Source of the DNA: Zanthoxylum bungeanum | Lineage: Eukaryota > Streptophyta > Magnoliopsida > Sapindales > Rutaceae | Direction: 5' to 3' | DNA length: 64,000 nucleotides | NCBI GenBank assembly: GCA_019454045.1 | Contig: SKCR01047723.1 | Span: 52,799-116,798 of the forward strand | Shown: piece after piece, positions 22,385 to 34,167 of the stretch | Numbering within the stretch: position 1 is the stretch's first letter | Layout of the letters: each line of letters begins with the position of its first letter | Program-made: the position numbers and the translations under genes | Notes under the pieces: model-generated | What the model was told of the DNA's origin: nothing | The model's input: only the letters and a program-made list of their open reading frames with translations | Databases searched by the model: none

Positions 22385-25300
22385 TGTTAGGGTTGGTGCT
22401 CAGAGTTCCAATCCGGATCGTATTTATGTCTGATTCATAAATACGAGCAATTCTATTTTCCATAATATTACTAATTTAATGGTTGCTCCATTATCTTTTA
22501 TACACTTATTCGATCTAATTACGATTAGAAATCTGATTATGATTAGATCGAAACTAAATCTGGCTTAGAGATACGTGTATATTAGACAAAGACCCTAGGA
22601 TTTACAATATAGTGCGGAGTTACAACGTAGTTTATAATTGACATTGGGAAGCACACTATAAGATGTATATCCTTAAATAAAGTTCCTGGTCAAGATTTCC
22701 TAACACGGGTCGGTTAGAAAAATCCGCTGAGACCAGTACATGTCGTATATCGTGACTTGATCCGATGGTTTATCCCAATAAACCATGAGTCTCGGGAGAC
22801 TCATATAGACATGTAGGTGTTTATTTGATAAGACACTGAACGACTCACTGAAGATTTCCTAATAGATGGTATACATACGTCAATAGGAATCTTCTCGAGT
22901 TGAGCGAGCATAGTGGTCCTTCGACTTGAGATACCATAGTGGGATATATGAGTTATCCTCAACACTTTGATGGCAATCACATCCCCGATCTATTCATGAT
23001 CAGACCTCCGCGTGTTCATTGGGTGTGGACTGATGCTCATGATATCCAATGCGTATCAAGACATGATCCGTCAGTCCTGTGTACACTTGTTCCATCTAAT
23101 TACGATTAGATATCTGATTATGATTAGATTGAAACTAAATCTGGTTTAGTGATACATGTATATTAGATAAAGACCATAGGATTTACAATATAGTGCGCAG
23201 TTACAACGTAGTTTGTAATTGACATTGGGAAGCGCACTATAAGATGTATATCCTTAAATAAAGTTTCTGGTCAAGATTTGCTAACATAGGTCGGTTAGTA
23301 AAATCCGCTGAGATCAGTACATGTCATATATCGTGACTTGGTCCGATGGTTTATCCCAGTGAACCATGAGTCTTAGGAGACTCGTGTAGACATGTAGGTG
23401 TTTATTTGATAAGACACTGAATGACTCACTGAAGATTTCCTAATAGATGGTACACCAACGTCTATAGGAATCTTCTCAAGTTGAGCGAGCATAGTGGTCC
23501 TTTGACATGAGATACCACAGTGGGATATATGAGTTATCCTCCACACTTTGATGGCAGTCACGTCACCGATCTATTCATGATCAGACCTCCTCATGTTCGT
23601 TGGGTGTGGACTGATGCTCATGACATCCAGTGCGTATCAAGATAAGATCTGTCAGTCCTGTGTACAGGGCATAGGCATCCTACACTTGTTTACGATCTAG
23701 TAAATCTATGGCCGTGGTATAACTTAGGAAATCAGTTCCGAGTGTTATTTAAAGATCGTAAATTGAAAGTCGACTATATTATACCAAACGAGTTTGACAT
23801 TTTTATCTATACCCCAGGTATAATATGATAACCTGTGATGGAGGGATTATAGGTATGCAATGACCTCGGCTTGCATAGTTTAGTGAGATTATCCGTGGTC
23901 GTCATAATTCATGAGTGGGTGAATTATGGACACGAAATTAGATTTCGTGACGGATAAACCTAAACTTAGAGAGTCTCATAATATGAAGTGTACTTGTTGA
24001 GGACTTGGGCAACGCGATATGAATAATACTGATTATTCATAATACTTCATTGGATTAAATGAGTTAATTCGGATCATTTAATCGGTTAAACGATAACACA
24101 TGCATTAGGGGATTTTGTCTGATAATTACTATTGTGTATTTGTATTTGATACCTAATACGATTAGATACACATTAATTATTTGTCAAATGAGATTTTGAC
24201 ATATGCCATAAATATATGTATTTTTTATTTATTGTAAATAAAAATACATATATAATAATAATTATATTAATTGATTATTTGGATATTTAATTGTTAAATA
24301 TTTGAATAATTAATTAATTAAACTTTTTCCATAAATGTTATGAAAATTTTCCAATTATTATTGGTTTACATGGCATGATTTAATTATACTTTATGTGTGC
24401 AATTTTGATTGGATAACATAAAGTTTAACATGATTTAATTTGATTAAATTTTCCAAAATCCCCAATACCCCTAAAGGTCAGTCATCTAATAATTTTAAAA
24501 GGTTAAAATTTTTTATTTGCTTCTTATGGAATCTCATGATCGAAACCTCACACAAAAGTCTCTCTCAAATTAGTTTGATGATTCAACAAAGAAAATGAAG
24601 AAAATCAAGAACAAAGCTTTAAGAAATTGAAGAATTATAGGTAATATTCAATATCCCTAAGTTTGAAAGTTTGTTTCATGTTCTTGGTTAAGCTAGATGG
24701 AATCTAGGGTTTCTTCGTTTTCTTAGAATTTGGGGCTTTGTGGTTTGGTGGATGAATTGGAAGAATTTGTTGCATGTGTGAAGTGTATTGGATGGAATTA
24801 GTGTAAATTTTGTCCAATTTAATCATTTGATGAGATGTTACCATTCTAGAGTGTTATGACCACTCTTGTAATACCTAGAATTATTCTTGGGTGTTTCAAT
24901 TGTGGTGACTTAGGTTGGTGTTGTGATTAATTGATTTAATCTTGAAAAATTGGATTTAAAACATGAAATTTAGCAAATTCGGCTTCTGAATCAGATATGG
25001 AATTGTTCTGAATTTTTTGATGAAAAATGTGTTTTTTTGATTGTTTTGGATGTGTTTTGGGAGTTGGAACAATTTCCGGAAAGTGTTTCAGAGTTGAAAT
25101 AAGTGAAAACGGCAAAAAACGGCGTTACCGGGTGACTTTTGAGCCAACCGGGTGACGGCTGTCCAAACAGTGAGTTCATCACTGTTCGAGCATCCCATGA
25201 ACTGCCATAACACTATTGAGGCTGACCTAGGCAGTCCCCATAAGTGTTGGGTGGTCGGTTCGGTCAAAAATATGTTTTGCGTCATTTTGCATAAAAAAAA

Positions 25301-25492
25301 TTTCGTAAAATTTCGAGACCTTTCAAATATATTTATGTTGTTATTTGATATCAAATAAATAGTTTTAGGTGAAATATGAATTAATTATTTATATTAGATA
25401 TTGAATAACTTATTCGGTAATTTGAAAAAGTTTTAAATTATGATTTCGCATGAACCGCACTTCCGCTGCGCCCATCACCCAAAACCCTAACA
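22385..25492 (+). repeat. Full D LTR (3108 bp), shared by two D copies
   Basis: Starts TGTTAGGGTTGGTGC and ends CACCCAAAACCCTAACA. A polypurine tract precedes it and a Met-type primer site follows at 25497. It contains a 581-bp tandem duplication (22502-23663). Its last 1280 bases match 59094-60374. No ORF of note. Confidence 0.78.
22502..23663 (+). repeat. 581-bp tandem duplication inside the D LTR
   Basis: Unit 1 starts ACACTTATTCGATCTAATTA at 22502 and unit 2 starts ACACTTGTTCCATCTAATTA at 23083. The units stay collinear to GTCAGTCCTGTGTACA, with scattered substitutions. Each unit contains an imperfect inverted repeat around GATCTAATTACGATTAGA. Confidence 0.85.
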
Positions 25493-25496
25493 AAAA

Positions 25497-25511
25497 TGGT
25501 ATCAATGTAGG
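25497..25511 (+). promoter_or_regulatory. Primer binding site of element D
   Basis: TGGTATCAATGTAGG follows the LTR by four bases. The first eight bases match the Met-tRNA primer site used by Copia elements. Confidence 0.6.
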
Positions 25512-28500
25512 TCTGATGCTTCATCCATTACATTAGTCATGCTTGATATTTGATATGTAATCCAATTTTAATGTTCACACATGCTTCTAATCTATATGTT
25601 TCTTGACTTTTTGATTCCACGCTAACAGGAAATGTAACAGAAATTTAATCGTTAAATTAAGTTATGTTTTATATAGGTAGAATTGAGTTGTTTAGAAAAT
25701 GAATTAGATTAAAATTATGCATTTGATGTGGAACAACGCTTCCTTGAGGAATATCCCCGCTTTAAATAAGGCTGTAAAGTGACGTGTATTGGATACACGT
25801 TTCTTGGTTCGTCTTGTCAGTACGGTTTATGGGTATCTTTCTATAACTGCATCCGAGATCGTGCCAAAGCTGTGAGGGTGTAGGTTATGGGATTTTATCC
25901 ATGTCAGTTATATATTGATACTAGATAAATTCAAGTGAAAGTGGAAATCCTGAACGTGCCAAAGCTATCAGGACTACATCGGTAGCTTGAGTTTGTCATT
26001 GACAAGTGAAACCTTGATACGCCTCCTTGTGAACGTGCCAAAGCTGTCATAACGAGAAACGGTCAGGACCAAAATCAGGAGTCACTGGTGAGTGATTGAC
26101 AATGAGTTGTCTACCTAATGAATATACGTAGGCGAGTTCGTGCCAAAGCTGTGAGTCAAAATATATTCATGGGATCCTACTCTCACTATGGAATTTGATT
26201 TAATTATCGAATCCCCGCTCTCCGTTAGGGATTACGTTATTACGAAAAGTAGTGGGAAACACTGCTGGGTTAAAATTCCATAACTAATGTAGTGCGTAGT
26301 TTTATGGAAAATTTTGCTTTGTTTTCCTTTTATTCTATATTGTTTATGGAATTATACATCTAATCCACTATATCCTTATTACTTGAATAAGTTTTCTGAC
26401 TTTACTTATGGTTGCATAATTATAGAATGGGTTCTAGAAAGACAGTAGACTTAGATATAGTTAGATTAGTTCAAACCATCGGGAACTGTTGTTCCGATTT
26501 CCTTATAAATCAAGATGGTTAGTGACTTAGTTGCTAAGTCACGATTAGTAATCTAAATAGATATCTTCTTTAGGATATTATTCTAGAAAGAATAGTTTCT
26601 TATGCAGTAAGAATTGACTTGAATAGTTCATGTCTCGAGATTCTTGACTGGCATTAAGAAAACCCATTTATTATTTGTTTATCTTTTAATGACGTTTCTT
26701 CGCTTTTAGTGACTCTTAGAAGTCACGTGTCTGACACAGTTTGATAATCAATCATTTGTAATTGTTGTGAATAATTGAACGCAAATTATAAATCTTAAGA
26801 AATGAGATGTGTATAGTTGTGTATAGAGAATATCGATTCTCATAATACGACAAATATAGGTATTGGATACTGTATCTCCCGTCTAGTTAATTAAAATAAT
26901 ATTTAATAACTATTTTGATATTTGATACCAGAACATGTGACTATTGGATAGTTACTTGTTCTATATTAACAATTGTTATATATTTTAATATGACTAATGA
27001 AAAGATAAACATTAAGAAAATATTCGGTAAAATAAATAACTTAGAACTTTGTTTTATGAGATTTTGTCATAAAAGTATTAGATGCTTATTCCATATGGTA
27101 AAGGATGGTCTGATACGAGTTCCACCACATATCCTTATCCATTTAATGAATATTGTATTCAGGATGTGATTAAACCTCATTTAAACAATGATCGTCGTTG
27201 GATCACAAGATTTATTAGACTAAAACATTGGATGTATGTAGTTTAATGAATTAAAAATTGCTTAGATAGTTTTCTTTACTCCGTAACTTAGTTAATAATT
27301 TGTCATGACTTAGTTACATGTTTCTAATAGAGAACGTGTTGAACATCTTGAATGGTTCGAGAACTTTCAATATATTTATGATGAAATATGGATAGAACAT
27401 TTTGAATGGTTCAAAGTTATTATATTTGTAGTGTTGAAAACTATATCTTCAAAATTCATTGTGAATATTTGAATTGTTCAAAGATGTTTGATATGATCAA
27501 ACACATGAATTTAAGGCAATTAGTTCTAAAGTTATTTAATGAATGTGATTCTTACTCAATATTAAACTTCCGCGATTCCATTTTGATGGAATTGGTTAGT
27601 GGGAGTAATTGAATCTTATATGATTTGATTCGTTGATATTCAGTATTACCGAATTATTTTTTCAATACTTTTGAGGTTATGCTCCAGCAACACTAATGCA
27701 TCTCTTTAGTTAAGGTTACATTCGTTCCTACAGTTACATATATGATATGTATAGTAGAAAATTTGAATCTTGAAAAGTTTGAGATTTAAATCTTTCTTTT
27801 TTATAATGGTTATATAATTGAAAGTACTTGCGCCTCGAAGGTACAAGTAAAGTTTATCATTTATTCTATTTAATGGAATATTATATTCTATTTGATAAAA
27901 TATCTTTTCTACTATCTTGAGCAATAAAATTGTTTTATTACTTGGTGTGTAACATCGGATGTTGACGATTGTAGAAAAGACTTGACTTATTGAATTCAAA
28001 TCTGAGAGTGATAAACTGTAATGGAACTACGTAATTAATAAGATGAAATGACCCTACGACCACTTCCATATAAGTTTAATAGGATGTCAGAATCATTTAC
28101 AAAGTATTTGATACTTAATGATTGTGTTGTTTTCTTATTAAAGAAAATTATCCTATAACTTATAGTGGGAGCAATATTTGATATCGATTTCGAAATTTAC
28201 CATTGAACCATAGATCTAAGATTGTTCATGGCTTACTGCGATCAAGTTTTGAACTCGATTAGGCTTTCATTATCAATAGTTCATAAAATGTACAAATGGT
28301 TTGCACAACAAAAGCAAAGTGAGCTTGATAAAGGTTTGACCTTTATAGTATGATAGTGAGAAAGGTTATACTCAATATCTATTGTAGATTCTGAGAATAC
28401 TTGTCTCTAGTCGCACTAATTGAACAATTAAAATATTTTTTAGTTAATGTTGATATTAAACTATGTATTTTGGCTAAAGAATGCAAAGTGGAGTTCTTGA

Positions 28501-29626
28501 GTGATTTCTTCGAATGAGAGATCTGTCGTGGTTTCTTTGTTTGAATAGTTCATTCTAGAATGGCCCTGGAGTTTGTATTCTGCTAAGATCAAAGTTTGAT
28601 ATACTAGCTTATAGAGCTTATTGTAGACTCAGATAAGCTTTTCAAAAATCTGTATTCTCTAATTTTGATACAGTCAGATTGTCTGATTTTATCAAAGTAC
28701 AGAGAATGCATATGTGATAAAAGGGTCAGTGAGAGCATACAAAATTCTTTCTAGTGTTATATATCCTAACGACATTATAGTTATTAAAGTAATAATGAGA
28801 TGTTTGTAAAGTAAAATATTTACTTAAGTCTTCTTTTCTCCGTGTAAACAGTGGAAGTAGTCTCTGATATATTTGATATAAAGTTTTATATATGATATAA
28901 AATTAAGAGACTTGTGAGATACGCCAATTAGTCGTACATTAGATATGATCTAATAAAGGACACAGTAAGACTATCTGTATGACAGTTAGTATAACAGTTT
29001 GATAGTTAACGTGTCTTTTATATATATAGTATTCATCTTTTGTAAAGGATGATTCCTTTGTCGAAAGAAAGATTGATTGGAATGTCCAGTCAATCTTATG
29101 CATCATAAGATGATGGCGTAATGAATACTATATTATGTGCGATTATAAATATCAATTTAATTGTAATTGTTATGAGTTATTTTGATATGCTCGAGACCAT
29201 ATGATGGGTCTTCAAACATGTTCTTTGTTATCTTTGAGATATTAAGAACGAGTTTCTCGTTCATGGAGAATTTAGTCTGCAACCATAAGGTCAAATTAGT
29301 TTTGATCCTAATTATGACATTAGATGGTCTATGTCATATAAAGTCAGAAAAGATGCAGTGGGAGTGTCACCGTTGATTCCACTAAACTAGTGGAATCAGT
29401 TGCAACTTATGAAGTATTGACTTATGAAGTTGCATAGTGACCTTATAGATTAGAAGTTTTATATTAGTGTAGTACTTGCGGTTGTCTTATAGTATTTTGG
29501 ATTTGATCCATATATACTTAAACAACTCAGTAGCTATAGCATAATACTAATATAGCTTCTGAGTCATATTGATATAGAATTTGGATTCTACAAAATATGA
29601 ATGATGTTGGCTAAGGAAAACGGTTG
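25512..29626 (+). other. D internal region, no recognisable protein
   Basis: About 4.1 kb, AT-rich. The first 800 bp is a leader homologous to that of Copia family A: four GTGCCAAAGCT motifs (25860, 25957, 26035, 26140) and a block ending AAGTAGTGGGAAAC near 26250. Further on, TTAGTGGGAG-type strings (27597, 28162, 29357) recall Copia RT spacing, but no frame shows gag, protease, integrase or RT motifs. The open frames here, up to about 97 codons, look random. A non-autonomous element is the likeliest reading. Confidence 0.5.
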
Positions 29627-29631
29627 GGTTT
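29627..29631. repeat. GGTTT, left half of G target duplication
   Basis: Five bases before the first G LTR, equal to 22232-22236. Confidence 0.7.
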
Positions 29632-31728
29632 CGATAAGCGGAAAATATATCAATATTTAACGCCCCTTTTACTTAATAATTTGTTTAGTTTCTCGGTTTG
29701 ATGAATGTTTTGATATATTTTAGTTTATTTTGTAGATAAAATAATATTGGGACTCAATGAAATCATTTAGGATGAAATGTGGGTCAAATAAGGCAAAAAT
29801 TGGACTTGACATATTAATTTTGGAGATTGGAAACTTGAAAGGGCATTCTAACAAAGTGTAGTTTCAGAAATTCCAATTTTACGTAACTGTCGTAATTTGG
29901 GCATAACGTTTTACTACGATATAGGATTGAGCTGATTCAAGTTTTGGATTAAAGAAGACTCAAAGATCTACAACTTTGAAGAACAAAATAATTTTGAATT
30001 CTGAATATTTCATGGCCGAAATTGATGAAACATCCAGATGTATGTTATGTATAATTATTAAAGTCATTTTTAAAGCAAAAAACTAAATAAATAAAAATAG
30101 TCAAACTCCCACCAAACATGATAGCAATTAATAATGGATTTGGTGGAGCAATTAGTGGAAAAATTAAAAATGGATTTGGTGGAGCAATTAATAATGGATT
30201 TGGTGGATGATTTGATGGAGGCAAAATTTTGCCTATAAATATCAAGCCATTTCATTTGTAAATTCATATCTTCTTCTATGTAATTCCTTAAGAATACTAA
30301 GAAGATTGTATCTTGTTTGTTTATTTACAGCTTTCAGTATTTAATTTCAGCTTTCGCACTTTCTTTTCTTTACTTTTCAGTCTTTACTTTCTGCAATTTA
30401 CTTTTACGTATAGTACTTTTGTTTCTTTAATTTTCAGTTTTTACTTTTCAGTAATGAGAGGTAACTCCCCCTTGCTGGGGTAAGAGGTAAAGCTTTTATT
30501 ACTAATATTTAGATTAATCTCCCTTAAATATAATATATAACTAGTTAAAATCTGACTTAATGAGTATACCGCCTGATTATTCAGCTGGTAATTATTGAAA
30601 TTGGTTTTAACCCGATTAAACTGGATACCGCCTGATTGGTCAGTTGGTAATTAATTATTAATTTGACTTAATCTGGATACCTCCTATATGGCTGGTTGGT
30701 AATTATCATGCAAAGTTAATATAATATATTAAGGTTGATATCTAAAATAGAAGGAATAAAATGGATCATTTGACCTCAGCATTTTCTTTTATTTTACTTT
30801 TACTTTATTTACTTTTCAGCAATTTACTTTTCAGCAATTTCTTTTCAGCTATTTACTTTCAGCATTTACTTTTCAGCATTTAATTTTAAGTATTTTACTT
30901 TTCAGCATTTTACATTCCGTCATTTACTTTTCAGTATTTAATTTCCAACAATTTACTTTATGTCTTTTATTTTATTTAAGTTTTTACTACCCGTAAATAT
31001 GTGTCGTAACTAAGTTAGTTATCTTAGGTGGTGATGAAGTCCAATATCATCAGTTTATAAGGGGTTATTTTATGATTTGGGTAATATAATTGTTTATTTG
31101 TTGAGCCTTAGTCCTAATGCTTTTTATTAACTGGCCATTAATAAAATTGAACTGGTAAACTTAAAATGAACTTGGAAAAGAGATTTTAGGTTAAAGTCCT
31201 TAGACTCAATAGCCCACGATCTTCCTTGAGGATATATAACCCTTTAATAGATTTCCTTATAGGATAGGAATATACCTGTCGGACGGGGGTAGCCATAATT
31301 GGAAGTCAATCTTAATGAATTCAGATAACTTGGTTAACATAGGAATATGATTAATTGGGTTATACTGGGTATTTGTATTTGACCATCGGAAGAGGCTTTT
31401 ACATAATTTTGTGTTCCAGGTTAATAAACCAATATATTACACAAACGTAAAATAACCACTTCATCTTTTAAATAGATATTGGAATGATTCACAACCCTGG
31501 ATAGTTTTATAAATTTAAATTTTCTTCAATCTACTTTCAAGCAATTTTATTTACTTGTTTTAAGTTTTAAAGTCACCACCCAATCAAACAATCAATCCAT
31601 TAGATACTTGTAAACATTTAACTTCATAAATTGATAACAAAAGGTTTTAAGTCCTCACTGGATCGATACTTTTATACTACTTGAACAATACGTGCGCTTG
31701 CCTTATACGCGTGTGATTACGCCGGTCA
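29632..31728 (+). repeat. G LTR 1 (2097 bp)
   Basis: Begins CGATAAGCGGAAAATAT (the other copies begin TGATGAGCGG) and ends ACGCCGGTCA. Contains short GGATTTGGTGGAGCAATTAATAAT repeats at 30121-30208, a TATA-like CCTATAAATA at 30232-30241, a three-unit repeat of ATACCGCCTGATT...GTTGGTAATT (30540-30710), and a long TTTACTTTTCAGCA-type array (30310-30470 and 30780-30970). Confidence 0.88.
30232..30241 (+). promoter_or_regulatory. Putative TATA box of the G LTRs
   Basis: CCTATAAATA follows the GGATTTGGTGG repeats in LTR 1. The equivalent sits at 45972 in LTR 2 and 52694 in LTR 3. Position and conservation fit a core promoter; no expression evidence. Confidence 0.45.
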
Positions 31729-31734
31729 AGTTTT

Positions 31735-31752
31735 TGGCGCCGTTGCCGGAGA
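31735..31752 (+). promoter_or_regulatory. Primer binding site of G body 1 (Asp tRNA type)
   Basis: TGGCGCCGTTGCCGGAGA lies six bases after the LTR. It complements the 3' end of plant tRNA-Asp with one mismatch, the primer type known from Athila elements. Confidence 0.8.
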
Positions 31753-31859
31753 CTTATTTATCTTTCACTATTAGTTTTGGGGTTGGATACTTTACTTGTA
31801 TCTAATTTATTTTTACTTATTGTTTTTGTTTTCTTGTGTTTCAGGTTCTCAGACACTAC

Positions 31860-33000
31860 ATGAGACGAACCATAAGCTTTGAACTTTGACCGCTTGACCC
31901 AGAGATTGAAAGAACCATCAGACGGTTAAGAAGGGAAAGGCGAGAAGGCCAAGAAGCAATCGTTAACATGGAACTTGAACCTTTAGAAGTTGCACCACCA
32001 ATTCCCATTGGAGCAGAACCATTCCAGTGTTTGAAGGCCTCATTTCATGTATTGTACTTCCTCCCTTACCAGTAAATGTGTGTGACATCAAAACATGCAT
32101 TCAGATGATTCAGCAGTCAGTACAGTTTGGGGGGAATGCAACTAAAGATCTTAATGCCCACATTAGCAACTTCTTGGAAGTTTGCGGCATTTTCAATTAC
32201 AACAGATCATCAGAAGAAGCAAAGAGACTGCGAGTTTTTCCATATTCCTTGAATGATAGAGCAAAAGCTTGGCTACATTCACTACCAGCAGGTTCCATCA
32301 CAACTTGGAACACTCTAGCCACCAAATTCCTTGCAATGTACTTTCCACCAGCCAGAACAGCAAAACTGAGAAATGACATCACATCCTTTGTACAACTTGA
32401 CTCGGAAACTCTCTACGAAGCTTGGGAAAGGTACAAAGATTTGCTGCAGAAATGTCATCATCTTGAGATTCCAAAATGGCTTCAAGTCCAAACTGTCTAT
32501 AATGGACTTTCTGGATTGATGAGAACCATAATTGATGCTGCTGCTGGAGGAGCTTTGATGGCAAAAGGAGAAAATCAAGCCTGGGACTTAATCGAAGAAA
32601 TGGCTAACAACAATTCATTGTGGCCAACAGAAATGAGCATGATTCAACGAATTGTAGGAATTTATGAAGTTGGAGCTAACTCAGCAGTGAATACTAAGTT
32701 GGAGCAAATGTGCAAAAGCCTGGAAACACTTAGCATGCAAGTTGTAAACATCGCCAGAGCCACAAGTTCACCATATAGCGGAGCACCAAAGCCAAACCAA
32801 CATGAAGAAATGGTGAACCATGTCAACAATTTCAACAGACAGGGGAACAATCCATATTCCAACACCTACAATCCAGGGTGGTGGAATCATCCTAATTTTT
32901 CATTGAGCAACAATTCAGGGCAAAAGAACAATCCACCACCTGGATTTCAACAGCAAAACAAAAGCCATGAGTTTGAAAAAGAACCAGAAATGGTGTCTGA
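31860..33000 (+). pseudogene. Gypsy G body 1 gag pseudogene
   Basis: Capsid precursor. An ATG at 31860 follows a pyrimidine-rich tract and CAG. A TGA interrupts after about 10 codons and a frameshift lies near 32010-32030. From 32027 a long frame covers the retrotransposon gag domain: VFPYSLNDRAKAWLHSLP, ITTWNTLATKFLAMYFPPA, and later a spacer rich in N, Q and P. Near 32995 the frame runs straight into the accessory ORF, because gag end, protease, RT and integrase have been deleted. Body 2 shows what is missing. The fused 402-codon frame is probably fortuitous. Confidence 0.85.
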
Positions 33001-33235
33001 TAACCGTGAAGATAAGATTAATTTCATTAGGGATGGCTTGAGTAAGGAGTCTTTGGATGACATATCTAAAACTATTGAGACGCATCCCAGTGGATATGTG
33101 TATCACGAAATTCGCATGTTATATGCACAATTCCGTAAAGAAAGACAACAGTTAAGTCTCGGGAATCTGACTCTAAAAAACCATGTTTGCCAATTTATAA
33201 GAAAATTGGATAGGAAGCTTGTCCCTGACGCATAG
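33001..33235 (+). pseudogene. C-terminal part of accessory ORF, body 1
   Basis: 78 codons (KINFIRDGLSKESLDDI ... YHEIRMLYAQFRKERQQLSL) matching the end of the accessory ORF in body 2 (50690-50921). Predicted helical and charged, coiled-coil-like. Fused in frame to gag by deletion; the junction is at the shared bases around AGAAATGGTGT. I do not recognise the family. Confidence 0.6.
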
Positions 33236-33403
33236 ACATCATTCAAGCCGTTACATTATTGTAAATATTATATCTCTTTGCCTTTTCCTAATAATTGTGA
33301 TTTGTTTTGTTATTTTCTCCGATAGGATCCAGGCTATTTTTTGACCTTTCACGATTTACTATTTTGCTACTAATCGTCATTTGGAAGATAATTGTGCTAT
33401 TAT

Positions 33404-33419
33404 TACTCACCCTTTTCAG
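33404..33419 (+). promoter_or_regulatory. Acceptor-like tract before LOG copy 1
   Basis: ACTCACCCTTTTCAG followed by GTTCT looks like a 3' splice site, 51 bp before the LOG start codon. Copy 2 has the same tract, ending at 51105. Similar tracts precede gag (31844, 47585) and the accessory ORF (50356). Splicing is inferred, not shown. Confidence 0.4.
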
Positions 33420-33469
33420 GTTCTATAAATTCAAGTCATCATTGCACCTTTGAAGGCATCCAGATAAAA

Positions 33470-34069
33470 ATGGAAGCTACTTTAAGAAGACGGGTTGAAA
33501 ACATCTGTGTGTTTTGCGGTACCAGTGTTGGTGTTAAACAAGAACATGTAACAGTGGCACATGAATTCGGTCGAGTCATTGCTGCAAGGAATATGCACTT
33601 AGTATATGGCTGTGGCAATCTTGGACTAATGGGGATCGTTTCAAAGGCTGTACAGGATGGAGGCAGTCAAGTCTTGGGAATCATCCCAAAATCCTTGGCA
33701 GAGGCGAATTTTATTGGATCATCAAATGGCGAGGAACTAATCGTGCCAGGTATGTCTGAACGACTAGTAGAGATGATTAACTGTGCTGATGCTTTTATTG
33801 CTTTGCCAGGTGGTTTGGGCACGATGGAGGAAATTCTTACAGTACTATCTTGAACAAACTTGAACATACACTAGAAACCGCTTGGACTGTACAATGTTGA
33901 TGGATTTTATGATTTTCTTTGTGTGTTTCTTGATGATGCCCAGAGAAATGGGTTCGTGTCAAAGCCTGTAAAAGAAATCCTCTTTACTGCCAGAACTGAC
34001 GCAGATTTAATTGACCAAATCTTAGCCTTTGAACCTCAAATTGACCACATTCTTTCCAAGATAAACTAG
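33470..34069 (+). pseudogene. LOG-like cytokinin riboside 5'-monophosphate phosphoribohydrolase, copy 1
   Basis: LOG enzymes release free cytokinin bases from their ribotides in plant cytosol and nucleus. From ATG 33470 to TAG 34067-34069 the frame is unbroken in register for 199 codons, close to plant LOG proteins (about 200-220). Visible: NICVFCGTS (residue about 11), VYGCGNLGLMG where functional LOGs have GGG, GIIPKSL, and the signature PGGLGTMEE (about 114-122). Two nonsense codons (33851-33853, 33872-33874) sit where copy 2 has TGG and CAG. No introns, although host LOG genes have several, so capture probably went through spliced RNA. The gene lies inside G in the same strand as gag. Pseudogene. 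Confidence 0.85.
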
Positions 34070-34167
34070 TCCGATAATAATCGTGGTAAGAGGCATCGGA
34101 TAAATTTGGATCTTAACCTTTAACTTTTCATTTAGATGTAGAATTTCAGCTAGCCAGGTGCGGTTTT
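34070..34167 (+). other. Sequence after LOG copy 1, up to Copia C
   Basis: About 100 bp after the LOG stop, possibly captured 3' untranslated sequence (GTGGTAAGAGGCATCGG...). It ends at the Copia C insertion. The last five bases GTTTT pair with ATTTT at 44196-44200 as a probable target duplication. Confidence 0.45.

Noticed and set aside
26915..29376. Short frames in the D centre (84, 68, 97 and 64 codons)
   Set aside because: AT-rich, no motifs, no repeat elsewhere as proteins; chance ORFs.
30045..30267. Proline/asparagine-rich minus-strand frames (also 45698, 52408, 52493)
   Set aside because: Translations of the GGATTTGGTGGAGCAATT minisatellite in the G LTRs.
31735..31752. tRNA-Asp gene fragment
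   Set aside because: Only the 18 bases complementary to the tRNA 3' end are present, directly after an LTR: a primer binding site.
32027..33235. 402-codon frame as one intact protein
   Set aside because: It is gag fused by deletion to the end of the accessory ORF; the gag start lies in another frame with a stop.
33392..34069. LOG copy 1 as a functional host gene
   Set aside because: Two in-frame nonsense codons, changed GGG motif, no introns and location inside a retrotransposon body with a second copy in the next body.
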